This document shows positions 1-6,866 of a DNA stretch of 13,888 nucleotides, piece after piece. Position 1 is the stretch's first letter; each line of letters starts with the position of its first letter. Source of the stretch: Planctomycetaceae bacterium (GTDB lineage Bacteria > Planctomycetota > Planctomycetia > Pirellulales > JAEUIK01); the NCBI GenBank assembly GCA_015493185.1, contig WGDQ01000055.1:1-13888 (forward strand), written 5' to 3'. Under the pieces are notes generated by a model. The model ran no database searches. It saw only the letters and a list, made by a program, of their open reading frames with translations, and was not told the DNA's origin. The translations under genes were made by a program, and so were the position numbers.

Positions 1-68
1 CGATCGGAAGATTGAGGCCTTCTGCGAGCAGCCGCCTTGGTGGGGCTGTTCGCGCTTCGGGTTGCCAT
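1..68 (-). CDS. possible partial CDS, N-terminus only, runs off the left edge
   Basis: On the minus strand an ATG at 68-66 lies 6 bases beyond the leuD stop codon and opens a frame that stays free of stops to the window edge (22 codons and part of one more). The predicted start is MATRSANSPTKAAARRRPQS, a basic, Ala/Ser-rich, disordered-looking N-terminus. The tight spacing to leuD fits a third gene in the leuC-leuD transcript. No clear Shine-Dalgarno is visible, and the piece is too short to assign a family. It may be a chance open frame; the case rests on position and frame only. Confidence 0.33.
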   Translation of the reverse strand, partial: MATRSANSPTKAAARRRPQSSD

Positions 69-74
69 CGCAAC

Positions 75-674
75 TCAGTCGGCAACGATGCCGTGGGCTC
101 GCTCGTAGGCCGCGATTTTGTCTTCGTGTTCGAGCGTCAGGCTGATGTCGTCGAGTCCTTCGAGCAGGCATTGGCGGCGAAAGGCATCGACTTCAAAGGG
201 AATCGAAAGCCCTTGATCGTCGCTGATTTGTGTGGACTCGAGATCCACGGTTAGCTTGTAGCCGGGTTGTTTGAGGGCACGCTCGAAAAGCTGGTCGACT
301 TGGGCTTCGTCGAGGCGGATGGGCAAGATGCCATTCTTAAAGCAGTTGTTGTAAAAAATATCGGCCAGCGAGGGCGCGATGATGACGCGAAACCCGTAAT
401 CGAGCAGCGCCCACGGGGCATGTTCGCGGCTCGAACCGCAACCAAAATTCTGCCGGGCCAGCAGAATCGTTGCTTTGTCGTACGGCGGCTGATTGAGAAT
501 GAAGTCGGGATTGTCCGAGCCATCGTTGCGGTAGCGCCAGTCGTAAAAGAGAAACTGGCCGAAGCCGGTCCGCTCGATCCGTTTGAGAAACTGCTTGGGA
601 ATGATCTGATCGGTATCAATGTTGGGACGATCGATCGGGGCAACGATGCCCGAATGCTTGACGAAAGGTTGCAT
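75..674 (-). CDS. leuD: 3-isopropylmalate dehydratase, small subunit (LeuD)
   Basis: Small subunit of isopropylmalate isomerase, which with LeuC converts 2-isopropylmalate to 3-isopropylmalate in leucine biosynthesis in the cytoplasm. The 199-residue product has the usual length for bacterial LeuD. Family landmarks are the N-terminal IAPxDRPNIDTDQIIPKQFL type stretch (seen as VAPIDRPNIDTDQIIPKQFL, residues 11-30), the FGCGSSREHAPWAL swivel-domain motif (about 78-90) and ADIFYNNCFKNGILPI (104-119). The ATG at 674 gives the expected MQPFVKHSGIVAP start. It lies downstream of leuC on the same strand, separated by 276 bases, which is long for this pair. A nested inverted repeat covers the ribosome-binding region (676-710). 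Recognition is secure. Confidence 0.97.
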   Translation of the reverse strand: MQPFVKHSGIVAPIDRPNIDTDQIIPKQFLKRIERTGFGQFLFYDWRYRNDGSDNPDFILNQPPYDKATILLARQNFGCGSSREHAPWALLDYGFRVIIAPSLADIFYNNCFKNGILPIRLDEAQVDQLFERALKQPGYKLTVDLESTQISDDQGLSIPFEVDAFRRQCLLEGLDDISLTLEHEDKIAAYERAHGIVAD

Positions 675-675
675 G

Positions 676-710
676 GAACAGCGCTCTTTCGGTTAGAGAT
701 TGAACTGTTC
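676..710 (-). promoter_or_regulatory. nested inverted repeat over the leuD ribosome-binding region
   Basis: GAACAG (676-681) and CTGTTC (705-710) are perfect reverse complements. Inside them CTCT (684-687) can pair with AGAG (696-699). On the minus strand the structure ends one base before the leuD ATG and contains the only purine-rich candidate ribosome-binding bases (GAAAGAG). It could mask translation initiation or be a protein-binding palindrome. The arms are seen; the function is inference. Confidence 0.4.
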
Positions 711-913
711 GAATGGCCGGCGGGCCAAAAGGTGCACGTCGGCTATGTCGGCTGGTTCGGTCGTGTTGCTGCGGCAAACTCGCGTTTATGTTTTTTCGTT
801 TTTCGGTGCTACAGGTTGGGCCGGTCGGCACGTTGGCCACGCGTCGCGGTGCATCTTTTGATAAGTCGGTACTGTCCGCGACGTGTGCGAGAACGTGTTT
901 CTTCTTCAACGAG

Positions 914-930
914 GCAACCCGTCGGGTTGC
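914..930 (-). terminator. perfect 7-bp hairpin after leuC, no U-tract
   Basis: GCAACCC and GGGTTGC flank a three-base loop, 20 bases beyond the leuC stop and inside the leuC-leuD gap. There is no T-run on either side, so it is not a classical intrinsic terminator. It may protect the leuC mRNA end or be a REP-like intergenic palindrome. Confidence 0.35.
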
Positions 931-950
931 AAGCCGGAGCAAGTTCGGCG

Positions 951-2372
951 TTAGCCTTCTGTGTTCCACTCGCGAACGTCGACGAAGTGGCCGGCCACTG
1001 CGGCGGCCGCGGCCATGGCCGGCGACACGAGATGCGTTCGGCCTCCCTTGCCTTGACGGCCCTCGAAGTTGCGGTTGCTTGTCGAAGCGCATCGTTCGCC
1101 CGGCTCCAGTGTGTCAGGATTCATGCCCAAGCACATGCTGCAACCGGCCTCGCGCCATTCGAAGCCCGCTTCGCGGAAGATGCGATCGAGCCCCTCGGCC
1201 TCGGCTTGTTGTTTTACCAAACCGCTGCCCGGCACTACCATGGCCGAAACACTGTCGGCCACGCGCCGACCGCGCACGACGGATGCGGCGGCCCGCAAGT
1301 CTTCGATGCGGCTATTGGTGCACGAGCCGATGAAGACGCGATCGATGCGGATGTCGGTGATGGGGGTTCCCGGTTCGAGGCCCATATAGTCGAGCGCTTG
1401 CGCCGCGGCTTTGCGTTGGTTCGTATCCTCGATTTCAGCCGGATCGGGCACGCGGCCGGAAATGGGGGCCACCTGGCCCGGGTTGGTGCCCCAAGTGACT
1501 TGGGGGCACACGTCGCGGGCATGGAAAACTTCCACGCGATCATAAACGGCGCCCGGATCGGTGGGCAATTGTTTCCAGCGCTCGACCGCCGCATCGAAGT
1601 CGGCCGGCGCGAACGGACGGCCCCGCAGGTACTCGAACGTTTTCTCATCGGGCGCGATCATGCCGGCACGCGCGCCGGCCTCGATCGTCATGTTGCAAAC
1701 GGTCATGCGTTGTTCGATGCTCAGCTCGCGAATCGCGCTGCCGGTGTATTCGATGCAGTAGCCCGTTCCCCCGGCCGTGGTGAGCTGACCGATGAGGTAT
1801 AGCACAAGGTCTTTGGCCGTGACGCCCGTGCCAAGCGATCCATCGACACGAATTTCCATCGACTTGGGGCGATATTGGGCCAATGTTTGCGTGGCCAGCA
1901 CGTGTTCGACTTCGCTGGTGCCGATGCCGAAAGCCAACGCGCCCAAAGCGCCATGCGTCGAGGTGTGGCTGTCGCCGCAAACGATGGTCATGCCCGGCTG
2001 CGTGTAGCCAAGCTCGGGGCCGATAACGTGAACGATGCCTTGGTGCTCATCGTTCAGGTCGTAGAAGCGGATGCCGAACTCGCGGCAATTGGCTCGCAGC
2101 GTGTCGATTTGCTGCTTGGAGATCGGATCGGCGATCGGCAGCGAGCGATCGGTGGTGGGCACGTTGTGATCGGCCGTAGCCACGGTGCGTTCGGGCCGCC
2201 GCACGCGCCGCCCGGCCAGACGCAGGCCCTCAAACGCCTGCGGACTGGTAACCTCGTGAACAAGGTGCAGATCGATATAAAGAATCGTCTGTTTGCCCTC
2301 TTCGGCATGCACGACGTGTTCGTCCCAAATTTTTTCGAACATCGTGCGCGGTGCGCCCGGAGTTTGGTTCAT
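951..2372 (-). CDS. leuC: 3-isopropylmalate dehydratase, large subunit (LeuC)
   Basis: Large, [4Fe-4S]-containing subunit of isopropylmalate isomerase (aconitase superfamily), partner of LeuD. The chosen 473-residue product fits the family (about 465-475). It opens with PRTMFEKIWDEHVV (9-21) and continues with substrate and cluster elements: ATADHNVPT (66-73), CGDSHTSTHGALGALAFGIG (132-151), FIGSCTNSRIEDL (cluster Cys351) and GCSMCLGMN (cluster Cys411 and Cys414), then SNRNFEGRQGKGGRTHLVSP. I chose the ATG at 2372 because AGGA lies about 8 bases upstream; an inner ATG at 2342 (MFEKIW) has no visible ribosome site. An ATG at 2420 would lie inside the leader hairpin and add 16 unconserved-looking residues. 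The leader holds an attenuator-like hairpin and palindromes. Confidence 0.96.
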   Translation of the reverse strand: MNQTPGAPRTMFEKIWDEHVVHAEEGKQTILYIDLHLVHEVTSPQAFEGLRLAGRRVRRPERTVATADHNVPTTDRSLPIADPISKQQIDTLRANCREFGIRFYDLNDEHQGIVHVIGPELGYTQPGMTIVCGDSHTSTHGALGALAFGIGTSEVEHVLATQTLAQYRPKSMEIRVDGSLGTGVTAKDLVLYLIGQLTTAGGTGYCIEYTGSAIRELSIEQRMTVCNMTIEAGARAGMIAPDEKTFEYLRGRPFAPADFDAAVERWKQLPTDPGAVYDRVEVFHARDVCPQVTWGTNPGQVAPISGRVPDPAEIEDTNQRKAAAQALDYMGLEPGTPITDIRIDRVFIGSCTNSRIEDLRAAASVVRGRRVADSVSAMVVPGSGLVKQQAEAEGLDRIFREAGFEWREAGCSMCLGMNPDTLEPGERCASTSNRNFEGRQGKGGRTHLVSPAMAAAAAVAGHFVDVREWNTEG

Positions 2373-2399
2373 GCCTGATCCTGAATGCCTGTGTAGTCG

Positions 2400-2425
2400 A
2401 AAAAAAACGCCCGCTCGCAAAGCGG
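2400..2425 (-). terminator. attenuator-like hairpin with T8 in the leuC leader
   Basis: Read on the minus strand, CCGCT (2425-2421), loop TTGCG and AGCGG (2415-2411) form a 5-bp GC-rich stem, followed after three bases by eight T (2407-2400). The T-run ends 27 bases before the leuC ATG. A terminator-like element between a likely promoter and the start codon suggests transcriptional attenuation of leuCD. The stem is short, and no leader peptide with a run of Leu codons is visible, so the mechanism is open. Confidence 0.45.
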
Positions 2426-2447
2426 TTGATCAATTTGACGGTCAAAT
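2426..2447. promoter_or_regulatory. overlapping palindromes upstream of leuC
   Basis: TTGATCAA (2426-2433) overlaps by one base ATTTGACGGTCAAAT (2433-2447), a perfect palindrome with 7-bp arms around a single G. The short centre makes an RNA hairpin unlikely, so a dimeric repressor or activator site is the more natural reading. It lies 54-75 bases upstream of the leuC ATG, just above the attenuator-like hairpin. Confidence 0.4.
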
Positions 2448-2519
2448 GTGGTGGACCGCCCCAAGAAACGGCGCGGTTACCGTAGCGGCCCACTGCCACG
2501 GGCTGTGCGGCACCGAGCA

Positions 2520-2541
2520 GTAGAATCGGGGGCTATTCTAC
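2520..2541. repeat. 7-bp inverted repeat in the far leuC leader
   Basis: GTAGAAT (2520-2526) and ATTCTAC (2535-2541) are perfect inverted arms with an 8-base G-rich spacer. On the minus strand the inner TAGAAT is also one base from a TATAAT -10 hexamer, which would put a leuC transcript start roughly 155 bases before the ATG. No matching -35 box is seen, so the promoter reading is weak and the operator or hairpin reading is equally possible. Confidence 0.35.
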
Positions 2542-3110
2542 GTCGCAGGCGGCCGGTTGGGGAGTGCTGCCCCGGCCCCTGGCACGCTGCGGCGGGCGAT
2601 CGTGAGTCGAACGCCACACCGGTTCGATGCAAAAGCCGTCGTCGTCACGCGCGGCGGTTGCTTCCACGAGATGCGGTCTTGGCTGTAGAACAAGAGCGAT
2701 CGCGGGCAAGGAAGGTTCGTTTTCCGCTTTCCCCTCTTGCTCGCCGTCGTTTCGACCTGGGGGCCAATTTTTACCGGCGGCGCAAAGGACTGGCAAAGCG
2801 GGCATACCGCTTCGCAAGCCGTGCCAACAATGCCACGGGCGGGGGCAGCTACGCAACCCGGCGAGGCAAGCCGCTCGGCTGTGGCAATCCTGCCGATCTC
2901 CAGTCCTACGAGCCGCAGTTGGTTGCGTCACGGCGAATGCGGAGCGAGACCGATTGATCTGACGGACGACGTGGCGCCACGATCTGCCGGTGTGGTAGGA
3001 ACGATCTGGCGATGTGGTACGACGCGGTGGCCGGACCGTGGAAGATGGCATACCGAATTGCTTGCCGGTCCTGGGCTTCACTCGCTTCTGGCCTGGGCCG
3101 CGCGGCACTG
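2542..3110. other. gene-free stretch between leuC and the kinase gene
   Basis: No reading frame here looks like a protein: the open frames on both strands are rich in Arg/Pro/Ser/Cys and match nothing I recognise. No RNA gene is recognisable. The only structure seen is the imperfect 22-bp tandem repeat at 2980-3023; the repeats at 3111-3151 follow. Confidence 0.6.
2980..3023. repeat. imperfect 22-bp tandem duplication
   Basis: Two adjacent 22-base units, both starting CGATCTG and containing TGTGGTA, agree at 18 of 22 positions (2980-3001 and 3002-3023). The unit is not a multiple of three and lies in gene-free sequence, so it is probably a local duplication. Confidence 0.6.
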
Positions 3111-3151
3111 CTTTGTGTCAGGGCTTTGTGTCAGGCAATTTGTGTCAGGCA
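3111..3151. repeat. three tandem TTTGTGTCAGG units reaching into the kinase stop codon
   Basis: TTTGTGTCAGG occurs three times in a row (units starting near 3111, 3124 and 3138, 13-14 bases each). The third unit contains TCA at 3145-3147, which on the minus strand is the TGA stop of the kinase gene. The last residues of the kinase are therefore encoded right up to the repeat edge. It resembles short REP-like intergenic repeats, but only local copies can be seen. Confidence 0.65.
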
Positions 3152-4800
3152 ACGCCGGCAATTTCCAGTGAGGTGCTGCTGCTCTGCTGCCGCCACCACT
3201 CGACGGCCCGCTGATTGTCCCAGCCGTCGGCGTCGGCGCAAGATGCCAGGGCTTGCGAAAGCTCGTCGACCGAGGCGAATCGCTGCTCGGGATCTTTGGC
3301 CAGGCATCGCAAGATGACCTGCTCCAGATCGCGTGGCACATCGCTGTTGAGTTGCGAGGGGGGCACCACATCTTCGTGCGCATGAGCGAAAATCACCTGA
3401 AGTGGTTTTTCGCCTTCGAACGGCGGGTGACCGGTGAGCATGTAGTAAGCCACGGCCCCCAAGGCATAAATGTCGCTACGGGCATCGGGCGGCCGCGTTT
3501 CCATGGCCTGTTCGGGCGGCATGTAGAGTGGCGAACCGGTAATGGCCCCATCGTGCGTCAGGTGCAGCGAGTCGCCCCCGCCGGCAGGTTTGACCAAACC
3601 GAAGTCGAGCAGCTTCACCACGTCGTAAATGCCGCCTCGTTGTGCGACGAATATATTGCCCGGCTTGATGTCACGGTGCACCAGTCCCGCGGCGTGCGCT
3701 TCACGCAGTGCGTCGCACATTTGCCGTAGCAGATGAATGGCGCGTGCCGGTTCGAGCGGTCCGTGCCGCTGGACCAATTCGGCCAGCGACAGGCCGGGCA
3801 AGTATTCCATCACGTAGAAGAACGTGCCGTCGTCGGTGCGGCCGTAATCGAAAATCTCGACGGTGTTCCAGTGCGTCAGTTGCGCGGTGGCCTGCACCTC
3901 GCGTTCGAACCGAGCCAGTACGTTCGGATCGCTTGTTTTGCTGGGTCGGATCACCTTGATCGCGCAGGGGCGTTTCAGCAGTTGGTGTTCGGCCAGATAA
4001 ACCTCGCCCATGCCGCCGCTGCCGAGCAAACGTTTGAGCCGGTAGTGTCCCAACTGCCGGGCCTCGAACGCTTCGCGCCGCAGCGAGTTGATTTTATGCG
4101 TGCCATACACCGCCGCTACGGCTACGACCACCATCACCAGAACGATTTCCACCAGCAGGTGCATGTGGATCACCTGAGCGACCATCGGGTTTTGAATCCG
4201 CTGAAAGATCGACAAAGTGATTGGCATGGCCGCCATGGTGCCCACCATGGCCGCGGCTCGGCGCCACGAGTTGGGAATGAACAACGCGTAGGTGAAGATC
4301 AGGCAGTTCCAAAAAATCACACACAACAGAACCGCCATCACGGCATGCGTCGGATCGTTGAGCGTTACGGCGGCTTTGACGCCTTCGTACTGCATGAGCA
4401 GAAAATAAGCGCCGGGCAAGCCGAATATGGCCAATTCGGCCCAGCGGAGCCGCTGCAACGAAGTGGGACAGTGGACACAGATCAGCAGGCTCTCGACGGC
4501 CAGCATGATGACAATGCCCACGTGTAACACATCAAGATAGGGTTTCTCGTCGAAGGGAAGCGGTGTATTGACGAAAAACCTACGTAAGAGAAAGACGGAG
4601 AAACCGGCCAACAGGATCAAGGCCGAGGCCCGCAGTCGTGTGGCCAGCAGTTCTCGCGTTTCCCCGCTAAGCCCTGGGCCACTGCCACGCACCAGCTCCA
4701 CTTTGCAGCCGCGAGCATCGTGGGCCAGAACCTCGGGCGTTTCCTCAATGGTTTGTGTCAGCGAAATATCGCTCGACAGCCGCGACGTCGACTTGCTCAT
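3145..4800 (-). CDS. membrane Ser/Thr protein kinase, six N-terminal membrane segments plus C-terminal kinase domain
   Basis: Hanks-type kinase, predicted to phosphorylate Ser/Thr on unknown partners at the inner membrane. The 551-residue product (ATG at 4800) has about 57 soluble residues, then six hydrophobic segments near 58-76, 89-109, 121-137, 152-175, 182-199 and 206-233. The kinase domain spans about 253-520: Gly-loop LGSGGMGEV (259-267), AIKV with Lys282, HRDIKPGN (His375, Asp377, Asn382), DFG (399-401), GSPLYMPPEQ, where PPE replaces the usual APE (422-431), SDIYALG and a C-terminal Arg (CLAKDPEQRF). All catalytic residues are present, so it should be active. The even number of segments puts both ends in the cytoplasm. 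Most bacterial PknB-type kinases have the opposite order (kinase first). The open frame extends upstream to 5091, but that part is Arg/Ser-rich and unlike protein, and the start has only a weak ribosome site. The ligand or signal is unknown. Confidence 0.93.
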   Translation of the reverse strand: MSKSTSRLSSDISLTQTIEETPEVLAHDARGCKVELVRGSGPGLSGETRELLATRLRASALILLAGFSVFLLRRFFVNTPLPFDEKPYLDVLHVGIVIMLAVESLLICVHCPTSLQRLRWAELAIFGLPGAYFLLMQYEGVKAAVTLNDPTHAVMAVLLCVIFWNCLIFTYALFIPNSWRRAAAMVGTMAAMPITLSIFQRIQNPMVAQVIHMHLLVEIVLVMVVVAVAAVYGTHKINSLRREAFEARQLGHYRLKRLLGSGGMGEVYLAEHQLLKRPCAIKVIRPSKTSDPNVLARFEREVQATAQLTHWNTVEIFDYGRTDDGTFFYVMEYLPGLSLAELVQRHGPLEPARAIHLLRQMCDALREAHAAGLVHRDIKPGNIFVAQRGGIYDVVKLLDFGLVKPAGGGDSLHLTHDGAITGSPLYMPPEQAMETRPPDARSDIYALGAVAYYMLTGHPPFEGEKPLQVIFAHAHEDVVPPSQLNSDVPRDLEQVILRCLAKDPEQRFASVDELSQALASCADADGWDNQRAVEWWRQQSSSTSLEIAGVA

Positions 4801-5561
4801 GGCATTAAAACCGCGCAGCCAAAAAGGCGGGAAACTTCTTCCGTCACTATACACACTAGCGGAGGATCGGGCCACCTGAGCACACCCTGCCGGGGATGCG
4901 AAGATCAAGGCCTTTGTGCTTGGTTGCTGTCGGCGATGGGCTCTTTTCTCGGGTGCAAAAGCAACTGCGGGCGAAGCAGTTTGTGCGTTTGGGCCGCATT
5001 TCGTGATGTTAGAAGGCATCGCATTTGCTTTACGGGTAAACCGCCACGACAGCGCGCGATCGCTTCCATCCCAAGTCCGCTTGCCGGACACCTTTGCCGC
5101 CCCCGCACGCCGCTAGGAAAACCAGCCGTGGCGATCGCCAAATCGCCCGATGGCGACCGCCGTACTACAACGGACGGGCGACATGGTGCGAGCTCAGCCC
5201 GACCGCCGGCAAACCGCCACGCAAGAAACGTCGCCGTCTCGACGCGTCGGCTTTTTGCGTGGGCGGTACGGATAGCAGTTCGCCACGCGATGCAGAATAT
5301 TGGCTCGTGCCTGCTCTCGATGTGCGACAGCCCGTTTCGAGCGTCGCAGAACCGACCAAACCGCGAGCGAGCCGGACGCTTCGACGGCGTATGGCAGAAG
5401 GGCGGCGGCACACTCCAAAAGCGCATGCGGCACATCAGCGCACGGCGCTGTGGCAACGGCGGCGAGGTGCGCCTCGACTCAAACAATCGGAAATCGCTAC
5501 GGGCGGCCGGGGCTTTGACCGGCAAGTGGATGCGGTCGGCCCCGCCGGCGATCAGGCAGCT
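4801..5561. other. gene-free stretch upstream of the kinase gene
   Basis: Long open frames exist on both strands, but their products are Arg/Pro/Ser/Ala-rich with no motif and look like shadows of GC-rich sequence. A TATAGT at 4851-4846 (minus strand), about 46 bases before the kinase ATG, could be a -10 element, with no convincing -35. Small palindromes such as GGCGATCGCC (near 5130) are seen. No RNA gene is recognised. Confidence 0.55.
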
Positions 5562-6122
5562 TCAGGCCGCGCGGCGATGTCGGCCGGACGACCCGGTTAA
5601 GAGCGACAGTTCTTCGATCGGCAACGGACGCCATCGAGAAACCGGTCCTCCTTTGCCCGGCACGCACTGCTCAACCAGGACGACCGATCGCGGGTGCAAC
5701 ATGCGCGGCACAAATTGCCACCCGAAATGGTTCTGAAACCGGTCGAACGAGGCGATCAGCAACAAATCGGTCGATGTCAGGTCGTTTGCCACGTTGGCCA
5801 ATACGTGCAGCGGATCGCCCGGCAGCAGCCGCACCCGGGCCGCGGTGGCCGAAAGCATGGTATGGGCCAGTTTGAGTGAAAGCCCCGGGCCATCGTCGTC
5901 GGTGCGCGATTCGAAGCGGTCGATGCCCGCGTAGCGGATGGAACCATGGGCAAAATCGGCGGCGAGCTGGATCATCCGCAGGCTGCGGACACCCAACCCG
6001 ATCCCCAACTCGACGATGTTCTGCGGCCGATGCCGCCGGATCATTCGGTAAACGAGTCGATCGCCGGATGGTTGGGAGAAATAGGCAAGGTGCAGGTAGC
6101 GTAACCGACTGGCAGCAGACAA
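5562..6122 (-). CDS. class I SAM-dependent methyltransferase-like protein, TTG start
   Basis: A 186-residue protein with a Rossmann-type methyltransferase signature. Motif I is IVELGIGLGVRSLRMIQ (about 36-52), where the glycine loop would bind S-adenosylmethionine. The acidic end of strand 2 is YAGIDRFESR (Asp68). A motif III-like turn LLPGDPLHVL (100-109) and a strand-4 segment STDLLLIA follow. The region ahead of motif I (RYLHLAYFSQPSGDRLVYRMIRRHRP) is a helical cap. The substrate is unknown; the domain is short and lacks a recognisable substrate-binding extension. The start is chosen as TTG at 6122 because AAGGAGGG (6138-6131) lies eight bases upstream, the best ribosome site in the window. 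The frame stays open to 6236, but that part covers a 9-bp inverted repeat. The strand-4 motif lacks the usual acidic residue, so catalytic activity is not certain. Confidence 0.7.
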   Translation of the reverse strand: MSAASRLRYLHLAYFSQPSGDRLVYRMIRRHRPQNIVELGIGLGVRSLRMIQLAADFAHGSIRYAGIDRFESRTDDDGPGLSLKLAHTMLSATAARVRLLPGDPLHVLANVANDLTSTDLLLIASFDRFQNHFGWQFVPRMLHPRSVVLVEQCVPGKGGPVSRWRPLPIEELSLLTGSSGRHRRAA

Positions 6123-6130
6123 ATCTCTCG

Positions 6131-6138
6131 CCCTCCTT
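6131..6138 (-). promoter_or_regulatory. strong Shine-Dalgarno that decides the TTG start of the methyltransferase-like gene
   Basis: On the minus strand AAGGAGGG is followed by GCGAGAGA-type spacing of eight bases and then TTG at 6122. It matches the anti-Shine-Dalgarno consensus and stands out because most genes in the window have weak ribosome sites. Confidence 0.7.
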
Positions 6139-6152
6139 GACGCTGAAATAGA

Positions 6153-6176
6153 CGGGAAAACTTCCCTGTTTTCCCG
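6153..6176. promoter_or_regulatory. perfect 9-bp inverted repeat in the methyltransferase-like gene leader
   Basis: CGGGAAAAC (6153-6161) and GTTTTCCCG (6168-6176) are perfect reverse complements around a 6-base spacer. On the minus strand the structure lies 14 bases upstream of the Shine-Dalgarno, so it could be an operator or an mRNA leader hairpin. It could also be one copy of a dispersed intergenic palindrome; one window cannot tell. Confidence 0.5.
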
Positions 6177-6866
6177 GTGTCGGCTGGATTCGGCGGTGCA
6201 AGCGACGGCGGGTCGACCGATCAACGGGCCCTGCAATGGTCAGTTTCGGTTGTCGGGAAGGCTTAAATCGAGTGGAAATTGCCCGGTGACCAGCGGATTG
6301 GTCGAAATCGTCGTCCGGTTCGATTAGGCTGGTGCGTACGGTGCCGCCGTGCGGTCTGTCGTCTGTTTGCTGGCGTTTTCGGATCGCTGGGCGAAAATCG
6401 GATCGGCTTGTAGACCAGCAAGACCGTTCGAGGCAGCTCGTCCGTGGACCAAGGGGTGGAACCAAGCGCGGCGGGTTTCGCCTGGCAGGAATCGGCCGTG
6501 GGGGCCCAGCGGCGATTCGGGCTTTGTGCCGTACGGGCCGGCATCGGCTCGCTGCGTAGGACGGCTTTTGCGGGCGAACGTCGTTTCTCGTGGTTTTTTC
6601 CCTTCCAGGGGCCTGGTGGAAACGGCTGCCTGCGATGGCCAGAATAGATGGTGCTTAGCTTCCATTTCGGGGTCGGCCCTCGCGGCCCGTGAAGCTAGGG
6701 AAATCCGCGAAAAGAAATGCGAGGGAAGCTTCTGCGGCCGAGGGCGTGTGATCCGCGTCGGACGCGGTTGCCCCGGCGTCTGCCGAGAACCTGAGGGTTC
6801 GCGGTGTTAAAATCGTTCTTCTCTGCTATCTCCTCTCCTCTTTGTAGCTGGAAATCCACTTCGCCC
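6177..6866. other. gene-free divergent region before rfbB
   Basis: This lies between two divergently transcribed genes and should hold both promoters. Seen near the rfbB end: a 6-bp hairpin CCGCGT/ACGCGG (6753-6767); a hairpin with GAACC/GGTTC (6787-6800) extended by CCG/CGG; TAAAAT at 6808-6813 as a possible -10 box (5 of 6 to TATAAT, no good -35); and a pyrimidine-rich tract at about 6814-6845. The open frames in this stretch have no recognisable protein content. Confidence 0.5.
6808..6813 (+). promoter_or_regulatory. possible -10 element for rfbB
   Basis: TAAAAT preceded by TGT, about 54 bases upstream of the rfbB ATG and directly after a GAACC/GGTTC hairpin. No -35 hexamer at the right distance, so this is tentative. 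Confidence 0.25.

Noticed and set aside
267..1802. 511-codon open frame on the plus strand opposite leuD and leuC
   Set aside because: It is antisense to two secure genes, and its product has no recognisable motif; long antisense frames are common in GC-rich coding DNA.
2470..2500. T-box-like GGTAACCGCG in the leuC leader (minus strand)
   Set aside because: The match is short, and the bases are explained by a local CGGTAACCG palindrome; no specifier stem or tRNA-like leader architecture is visible.
2627..2962. 111-codon plus-strand frame containing CQQCHGRG, like a DnaJ zinc-finger repeat
   Set aside because: Only one such motif in an Arg/Ser-rich frame with no J-domain or further repeats; a chance match.
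4720..5736. 338-codon open frame upstream of and overlapping the kinase gene
   Set aside because: Overlaps the kinase start and the end of the methyltransferase-like gene on the other strand, with Arg/Ser-rich composition and no motif.
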